Assembly (NCBI GenBank): GCA_028824685.1 | Contig: JAPPCZ010000105.1 | Coordinates: 62,001 to 126,000, forward strand | Reading direction: 5' to 3' | Origin: Candidatus Poribacteria bacterium | GTDB taxonomy: Bacteria; Poribacteria; WGA-4E; WGA-3G | Length of the DNA stretch: 64,000 nt | Shown here: one piece after another, positions 58,727-64,000 of the stretch | How positions within the stretch are numbered: position 1 is the stretch's first letter | Layout of the letters: each line of letters opens with the position of its first letter | The notes under the pieces: model-generated | Seen by the model: the letters and a program-made list of their open reading frames with translations, nothing else | Told to the model about the DNA's origin: nothing | Database searches by the model: none | Made by a program: the position numbers and the translations under genes

Positions 58727-61246
58727 ATGTTTCTGGCGAATTTGAAAAAAGAAAGGAATTTGACTACAAAATGTGATACTAACTTTCGAAACTTATGGAT
58801 ATTAATTACGATTTTTTTAATCTTTTGCGTTCCAAACAGTGTGTTTGCTGAAGACGAAGACAAAGCAGCGCACAGAACGGCAACCGCTATACGAATTACT
58901 GGTGCAACGCCACAAGTGGATGGCGTTTTGGACGATGAGATTTGGAAAAATGCACCTCTCCATGAAGGCTTTCGCCAACGCGAACCGGATGAAGCAAAAC
59001 CTGTGACCGAACGCACAACGTTCCAAATCGCTTACGATGATGAAGCACTCTATTTTGCGGTGATGTGCTATGACAGTGAACCTGACAAAATTGTCTCCCG
59101 ATTGGTTAGGCGAGACACAGATATTGAGGCGGATAGGGTCACCATTAGTCTTGCCCCGCATCAAAACCGGCAGCGCGGTTTTTGGTTTACTGTCTATGCC
59201 TCTGGGTCTGTCACGGACGGTACTGTTACTGACGAATATAACCCTCCGTTTAACGATACGTGGGACGGTGTATGGGACGTGAAACCCCAAATTCACGACA
59301 AAGGTTGGGCAATCGAGTATAAAATCCCATTTCATATATTACGTTTTTCTCCAAAAGATGAATATACTTGGGGATTACAAGTTGAGCGATATATCAGTCG
59401 CAAAAAAGAGATGGGGCACTGGCGGTTGGTTAAACTCGATGCCCCGAGTTGGGTGATTCGCTTTGGGGACCTCACCGGCATCAAGAATATCCATCCCTCC
59501 CGCCATCTTGAGATTGTTCCTTACGCCATGGGACGCACGCGGTTCGACGATGGCACTGACTTGTGGGGCAATATCGGCACCGATGTGCGATATGGGATTA
59601 CTTCTGGAATTACACTCGACGCAACAGTTAATCCTGATTTTGGACAGGTGGAAGCCGATCCAGCGACGTTAAATCTTTCTGCTTATGAGGAGTATTTTAG
59701 TGAACGCCGCCCCTTCTTTGTTAAAGATTCGACTGCTTTTGACCATTCGGATTATCTCTTCTTTTATTCGCGTCGTATTGGGCGAAGGCCGAGACATTTC
59801 GGTTTGCCTCCCGATGCTATTGAACTGAGTCGTCCGGAAGCGACAACGATTCTTGGTGCGGCTAAGATTGTGGGCAGAACGGAAGGTGGTACCTCCTTCG
59901 GTATTATGGAGGCAGTCACATCCCCAGAATATGCAGAGATTGAACAGATTGTTGATGGAAAGAAAATTCAAAGCGATCACCTCATTGAACCCCTAACCAA
60001 TTACTTTGTAGGTAGATTCAAACAAAGTGTCTTAGAAGGGAACTCAACCATTGGATTGATGACAACTACTGTGAATAGATTGGATTCCAACGCAGCGTAT
60101 GCCGGTGGTCTGGATTGGGATTTGAGGTTTGCCGATGATATGTACCAGATAACGGGTGCCCTTGCGGGAAGTCAGTCAGGGAAATTAGATGCGCGCAAGT
60201 CGGGGTATATTGCACTCCTTGAACTTGACAGACGGGGCGGATGGTTGAGAGGCGAAACATATCTGGAAGCGATATCATCTGACTTTGATATAAACGATGT
60301 CGGTATCAGTTGGGCTACTGATAGATTGCAGTGGAGATATTACTTCGGAGCGTACAAAGAGAAGCCTTTTAGTATCTTCAGAAGTGTCGCTTTTGGGGTC
60401 AATGGACGGTACCGTTGGAACTACGATGGTGTCAGCATCCATCCTTATGCTGGTTTATGGACAAATGTTCGCTTCAAGAACTATTGGGACTTTAGGCTCT
60501 CAAATGCATATAGTTTTGAATCGTTTAATGATGACGATGTCCGACGTGGCGGTGTCTTGCTTAAGAAGCCGGCAGACTGGTGGTGGTCTTTTAGAATCTC
60601 AACCGATAGCCGGAAAAGGATTCAGATGCGGCTAAATCCGAGTTGGTGGAGAACACCAATCAATGATGGGGGAGTGGAAAGAGAAAGATACGGTGTGGAT
60701 GTGGATCTCCTGATCCGCATCCGTCTTGCCCCCAATATTGAGTTTACGATAGGTCCAAGTTATGGCAGGCTGAATGAGTATGCACAATGGGTAGACTTGA
60801 TAGAAGAGAAGGTCAATGGACAGATAAAAAAACACTATGTCTATGGCGAGTTAAAAAGGCAAACGCTTGACTTCACCACACGCGCTGACATAAGTTTTAC
60901 ACCGACTCTGAGTCTGCAGCTCTACCTGCAACCCTTCTTGACGGTCGGTGAATATACCAACTATAAGGAACTCGTTGCACCGAAGACCTATCAGTTCAAG
61001 CCGTATCCTTATAAAAGAAACAGGGACTTCCACTGGCGGTCTTTGCGAGGCAACACCGTTCTCCGTTGGGAGTTCCAACCTGGCAGCACGCTGTTTTTGG
61101 TTTGGACGCAATCGCGAGAAGCTGACTTAACATCAGACAGCGAAAATGACTTTGAGTTTCGTCCATTGCAGAGTTTAGGGAACAGTTTCACGGATGAAGG
61201 GGAAAACATCTTTCTGGTGAAATGCCGATATTGGTTCGGTATGTAA
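58727..61246 (+). CDS. DUF5916/CBM9-like outer-membrane protein
   Basis: An 839-residue secreted protein. Signal region: polar start then LWILITIFLIFCVPNSVFA (cleavage near residue 42). Residues about 50-240 are a CBM9-like jelly roll (TPQVDGVLDDEIWKNAP, FQIAYDDEALYFAVMCYDSEP, WAIEYKIPFHILRF). The rest is the DUF5916 part, with ERRPFFVKDST near 320, and a long series of amphipathic strands with aromatic girdles to the C-terminal YWFGM, as expected for an outer-membrane barrel. Function unknown; similar proteins occur in glycan- and metal-related loci. AAGGAG is the ribosome site and a Fur-box-like site precedes it, so iron control is plausible. Confidence 0.85.
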   Translation: MFLANLKKERNLTTKCDTNFRNLWILITIFLIFCVPNSVFAEDEDKAAHRTATAIRITGATPQVDGVLDDEIWKNAPLHEGFRQREPDEAKPVTERTTFQIAYDDEALYFAVMCYDSEPDKIVSRLVRRDTDIEADRVTISLAPHQNRQRGFWFTVYASGSVTDGTVTDEYNPPFNDTWDGVWDVKPQIHDKGWAIEYKIPFHILRFSPKDEYTWGLQVERYISRKKEMGHWRLVKLDAPSWVIRFGDLTGIKNIHPSRHLEIVPYAMGRTRFDDGTDLWGNIGTDVRYGITSGITLDATVNPDFGQVEADPATLNLSAYEEYFSERRPFFVKDSTAFDHSDYLFFYSRRIGRRPRHFGLPPDAIELSRPEATTILGAAKIVGRTEGGTSFGIMEAVTSPEYAEIEQIVDGKKIQSDHLIEPLTNYFVGRFKQSVLEGNSTIGLMTTTVNRLDSNAAYAGGLDWDLRFADDMYQITGALAGSQSGKLDARKSGYIALLELDRRGGWLRGETYLEAISSDFDINDVGISWATDRLQWRYYFGAYKEKPFSIFRSVAFGVNGRYRWNYDGVSIHPYAGLWTNVRFKNYWDFRLSNAYSFESFNDDDVRRGGVLLKKPADWWWSFRISTDSRKRIQMRLNPSWWRTPINDGGVERERYGVDVDLLIRIRLAPNIEFTIGPSYGRLNEYAQWVDLIEEKVNGQIKKHYVYGELKRQTLDFTTRADISFTPTLSLQLYLQPFLTVGEYTNYKELVAPKTYQFKPYPYKRNRDFHWRSLRGNTVLRWEFQPGSTLFLVWTQSREADLTSDSENDFEFRPLQSLGNSFTDEGENIFLVKCRYWFGM

Positions 61247-61341
61247 CCCGTAGTTTTGCCACATTCATGTTAGTAGAAACGCCATGGTTTCAGTAACGTC
61301 ATCGAATTTCTTAGAAAATTTGACATTTTCTTCAGATTTTC

Positions 61342-61370
61342 TTGACATTTCTGAAAATTCCAAGTATAAT
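61342..61370 (+). promoter_or_regulatory. Consensus sigma-70 promoter in the iron-regulated region (2)
   Basis: A perfect TTGACA (61342-61347), 17-base spacer and perfect TATAAT (61365-61370). The spacer (TTTCTGAAAATTCCAAG) closely resembles that of the promoter at 56278. It drives the porin-like gene. Confidence 0.8.
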
Positions 61371-61428
61371 TAACAAAAATCGTGTGATAAAAATAAATTG
61401 TCGCGACTTTTACATTGGTGTAATATAG

Positions 61429-61447
61429 GATAATGAGATTCGTTATC
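61429..61447 (+). promoter_or_regulatory. Fur-box-like site upstream of the porin-like gene
   Basis: GATAATGAGATTCGTTATC matches the Fur consensus at 16 of 19 positions. It lies 59 bases downstream of the -10, in the leader. Confidence 0.6.
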
Positions 61448-61496
61448 AATTTTTAACATTGGTCTCAAATTATCCGAAACCTGATTTAACCAACAC

Positions 61497-61531
61497 CCTA
61501 ATATGATATTGAGTCTCAATATCATATTAGG
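61497..61531. promoter_or_regulatory. Perfect 35-bp palindrome just before the porin-like gene
   Basis: The arms CCTAATATGATATTGAG (61497-61513) and their exact complement (61515-61531) flank a single T. The core GATATTGAGTCTCAATATC has the size and outer bases of a Fur box. It ends 14 bases before the ATG, so it could be an operator or, as RNA, a hairpin masking the start. Confidence 0.6.
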
Positions 61532-61545
61532 TACATTTTAAATTT

Positions 61546-62760
61546 ATGAAGAAATTTTTGATTTATCCAACAATTCTGGGAATATTAATTTTGCTTAGTA
61601 TTAGTGCTGTTGCTGATACCAACCCATTTTCGGTTTCTGGATACGGTATAATCAACTACGCAAACTTTGATTGGGAAATTGACCCAAATAGACGGGCAGC
61701 AATTGATGTAGAACGTTTTGTTGTCGCACCGAAATACCAGATCAACGATACTATCCGGCTTGAAGCGGAAATAGAATTTGAACACGGTGGTACCGGTAGC
61801 ACGATGGAATTTGATAAATTTGAAGAGTTCGGTGAATTCGAGATGGAAATAGAAAAAGGTGGTGAAGTCATTGTAGAAAAACTCGCTGCTGTTTTTTCAA
61901 TACAACCCGAACTCAACTTCCGTGTTGGACATATCATCGTGCCAGTCGGTCTTGTCGTGAAACGGCATCGTCCACAACACTACTTTACGACAACCCGTCC
62001 TGAAGCAGAAGCACATATTATCCCAACTATTTGGCACGAAACTGGTGTTGAACTATTCGGTGCGCTTGGTTCCCTGAAATATCAGGTGCAAATTATTAAC
62101 GGCTTAGATTCAACGGGATTTAGTTCGCGACATTGGATAGTTCGCGGACATCAGCTACGGTTTGAGACAGTGAATGCTGAGGCACCCGCTTTTGTCGGAC
62201 GACTTGATTATGTGTTTGATGAGAACGCAACCGTCGGCATCTCTGGTTATTTTGGAGACACCGCGGCAAACCGACCGAAACCTGACGTAGATTTTGATGC
62301 TTATGTCGGTATTGCGAGTCTTCACGGATTTTACGAGATGCATGCAGTGAAAGTGCGAGGATTGTTCCTTTGGGGAACACTTCAAAATGCCCATAAGTTG
62401 TCTAAAGTAAATCGGTCCATCTCCAATAATCTGAATGTGAAACGAACACCGATTGGCAGTTCGGCAATCGGTTGGTACATTGAAGCGGGCTACGATGTGC
62501 TATCATTTTTCAGAAAAGCAGAAGCATCCTCACATGTATTGGATGTATTTGCACGTTACGATTATTACGATACGATGGCAAGTGTTGAAGGTTTAATCTT
62601 TGATAATCCTCGGTGGGAAAGAACCACGTGGACTTTCGGTGTTAACTACCACGTCCACCCGAAATTGGTTTTCAAGAGCCACTATTCATTACGGAAGTTA
62701 GCTCAAAAAGATTTAAACAAGGAAAATACCTTTGCAGTTGGCCTCGGTTTTCAATATTAA
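61546..62760 (+). CDS. Porin-like outer-membrane protein
   Basis: A 404-residue protein with a signal peptide (LIYPTILGILILLSISAVA). The mature part is a series of amphipathic beta strands (YGIINYANFDWEI, RLEAEIEFEH, LNFRVGHIIVPVGLVVK, YQVQIINGLD, TVGISGYFGD) and ends VGLGFQY, an aromatic-terminated barrel strand. It fits the porin O/P-like families. No ribosome site is evident before the ATG, and a perfect palindrome lies 14 bases upstream. It is followed after 82 bases by an imelysin lipoprotein gene, so the pair probably works in uptake of iron or another metal through the outer membrane. Confidence is high for a barrel, lower for the substrate. Confidence 0.82.
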   Translation: MKKFLIYPTILGILILLSISAVADTNPFSVSGYGIINYANFDWEIDPNRRAAIDVERFVVAPKYQINDTIRLEAEIEFEHGGTGSTMEFDKFEEFGEFEMEIEKGGEVIVEKLAAVFSIQPELNFRVGHIIVPVGLVVKRHRPQHYFTTTRPEAEAHIIPTIWHETGVELFGALGSLKYQVQIINGLDSTGFSSRHWIVRGHQLRFETVNAEAPAFVGRLDYVFDENATVGISGYFGDTAANRPKPDVDFDAYVGIASLHGFYEMHAVKVRGLFLWGTLQNAHKLSKVNRSISNNLNVKRTPIGSSAIGWYIEAGYDVLSFFRKAEASSHVLDVFARYDYYDTMASVEGLIFDNPRWERTTWTFGVNYHVHPKLVFKSHYSLRKLAQKDLNKENTFAVGLGFQY

Positions 62761-62842
62761 TAAAATGCGATTTACGGAAATAAAAGCGCGGATTTAGTTT
62801 GAGGTATTTCTGAAGTAACCGCGCAATAAATTGGAGGATTTT

Positions 62843-63949
62843 ATGAAGTTTCATAAAGAAGTTGCTATAAAAAGTATTTGGACGCTGTTTTGTTGTCTAC
62901 TACTTACGTTCACATTTATTATTGGATGTGGGGATGATGAGGACGACGACCAACCGGATCTTGCAGAGGAAGCTTATGATGCTGCGTCTATGCTAAGCAA
63001 TTTTGCTAACAATGTCGTTTTAGCAACTTATAGTGAATTGGACAGCAAAGCTGGTGATTTGTTGGCAGCTGTCAAGGCATTGGAAGCTGATACGACGCAA
63101 GCGAATCTTGAAAAAGCACAACAAGCGTGGGTAGCAACTCGAACACCTTGGGAACAGAGCGAAGCATTCTTGTTCGGCCCCGTTGATACACAAGGGCTTG
63201 ACCCTGCTTTAGATAGCTGGCCGGTTGACCATGTAAACCTGCAATCTGTTTTAGATAGTAGTGATGACTTAACGGTAGATTATGTCGTTGGATTAGAAGA
63301 TACACAAAAAGGTTTTCACACCATTGAGTTTCTGCTCTTCCGGGACGGTGATCAGCGCATGGCAGACGATATAACCGAACGTGAACTACAGTACCTCGTC
63401 TCAACGACAATGAATCTCAAAGACAGTACTTCTCAACTACGATTGGCGTGGGCATCAGAAGGTGAAAATTACAGCAATACTGTTGCGTCAGCTGGTGAGG
63501 GCAATGCTGTCTATCGGTCACAGAGTGCTGGGGTACAAGAAATGGTCAATGGTATGATTGTTATCGCTGATGAGGTGGCGAACGGTAAGATAGCTGACCC
63601 TTATAACGAAAAGGATACAACCTTGGTTGAATCTCAGTTTAGTTTCAATTCCATCTCAGATTTCCAAGATAATATCAGAGGAATTCAGAACGTTTACCTG
63701 GGGAAATACAAGACCGATGGACAAGGGTTAAACGAATTCGTGAATGGTAAGGATGCTGATTTAGATAGCCGATTCCAGTCAGAGATTCAGAACGCTATTG
63801 ACACCATCGGCGCAATTCCGGATCCTTTCTGTGATTCAATTACTGGAAACCGTTCTGCTGTTCAGGCTGCTATTGATGCTGTCAGCACAGTTCAATTAAC
63901 ACTTGAACAAGATATATTACCACTTGTTACGGACAGTGATTTTAATTAG
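62843..63949 (+). CDS. Imelysin-family lipoprotein
   Basis: A 368-residue lipoprotein: signal with hydrophobic FCCLLLTFTFIIGC and a lipobox at IIGC, then an acidic linker DDEDDDQPD. The domain is imelysin-like: helical repeats with WVATRTPWEQSEAFLFGPV near 95 and the GxHxxE motif as KGFHTIEFLLF (near 163), which in imelysins and EfeO-like proteins is thought to take part in iron binding. The ATG at 62843 follows GGAGG. The upstream porin-like gene and the Fur-type sites place it in an iron-acquisition unit. The window ends 51 bases after the stop codon, so downstream partners (for example a di-haem peroxidase) cannot be seen. Confidence 0.9.
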   Translation: MKFHKEVAIKSIWTLFCCLLLTFTFIIGCGDDEDDDQPDLAEEAYDAASMLSNFANNVVLATYSELDSKAGDLLAAVKALEADTTQANLEKAQQAWVATRTPWEQSEAFLFGPVDTQGLDPALDSWPVDHVNLQSVLDSSDDLTVDYVVGLEDTQKGFHTIEFLLFRDGDQRMADDITERELQYLVSTTMNLKDSTSQLRLAWASEGENYSNTVASAGEGNAVYRSQSAGVQEMVNGMIVIADEVANGKIADPYNEKDTTLVESQFSFNSISDFQDNIRGIQNVYLGKYKTDGQGLNEFVNGKDADLDSRFQSEIQNAIDTIGAIPDPFCDSITGNRSAVQAAIDAVSTVQLTLEQDILPLVTDSDFN

Positions 63950-64000
63950 CATTATGTAAGCGTGTTTTATCAACACACAAGACTATTTCGTTTTGTTGGG

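Overview
The window looks like a chromosome segment of a diderm (Gram-negative-type) bacterium of moderate to low GC. It has an OmpA-like lipoprotein, outer-membrane barrels, TolB-like and LamG/DUF1080-like secreted proteins, an FtsEX pair and ZapA. The mix of sulfatase/phosphatase-superfamily enzymes, Gfo/Idh oxidoreductase, HEAT/TPR proteins, many small palindromic repeat elements and a recurring C-terminal motif (K-L-x-T-x-W-G-x-[IL]-K) on secreted proteins reminds me of Candidatus Poribacteria. That assignment comes from memory of such genomes and was not tested. No rRNA, tRNA, CRISPR array or prophage was seen.

Layout. 1-6.5 kb: C-terminal part of an indolepyruvate:ferredoxin-oxidoreductase-type protein, a TPR protein, shikimate dehydrogenase (aroE), ZapA, an OmpA-family lipoprotein and a small secreted protein. 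6.5-12.7 kb: O-antigen-ligase-like protein, sulfatase-fold hydrolase, aquaporin, two Hsp20 chaperones (one behind two sigma-54-type promoters) and a uridine-kinase-like protein. 12.9-24.9 kb: Ycf46-like AAA protein, RRM protein, TolB-like propeller, then a minus-strand run of polA, a thioredoxin-reductase-like flavoprotein, a UbiD-family decarboxylase and a TPR protein. 25-33.3 kb: two DUF1080-like paralogues, a solo tyrosine recombinase, a BMP-type binding protein/hydroxyacid dehydrogenase/hydantoinase operon and a frameshifted LamG protein. 33.7-44.2 kb: accD, topA, ftsE/ftsX, PolX and two alkaline-phosphatase-superfamily enzymes. 44.4-56.2 kb: HEAT protein, Gfo/Idh, ferritin-like protein, CDF metal transporter, FmdB, a sugar ABC importer part, hisA, a divergent EF-Tu paralogue, and a hypothetical gene coupled to a 37-residue basic peptide. 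56.3-63.9 kb: a probable iron-regulated region with several Fur-box-like palindromes and two perfect sigma-70 promoters, holding a methyltransferase, nitroreductase, DUF5916 outer-membrane protein, porin-like protein and imelysin lipoprotein.

Most striking points: (i) four secreted proteins of different folds end in the same short C-terminal motif, a candidate sorting tag; (ii) four nucleotide-handling proteins (FtsE-like, EF-Tu-like, AAA, PolX) have lost canonical catalytic residues while their folds look intact; (iii) intergenic space is filled with modular MITE-like elements with inverted ends and shuffled hairpin modules; (iv) sigma-54 and Fur-type control can be read directly from the DNA.
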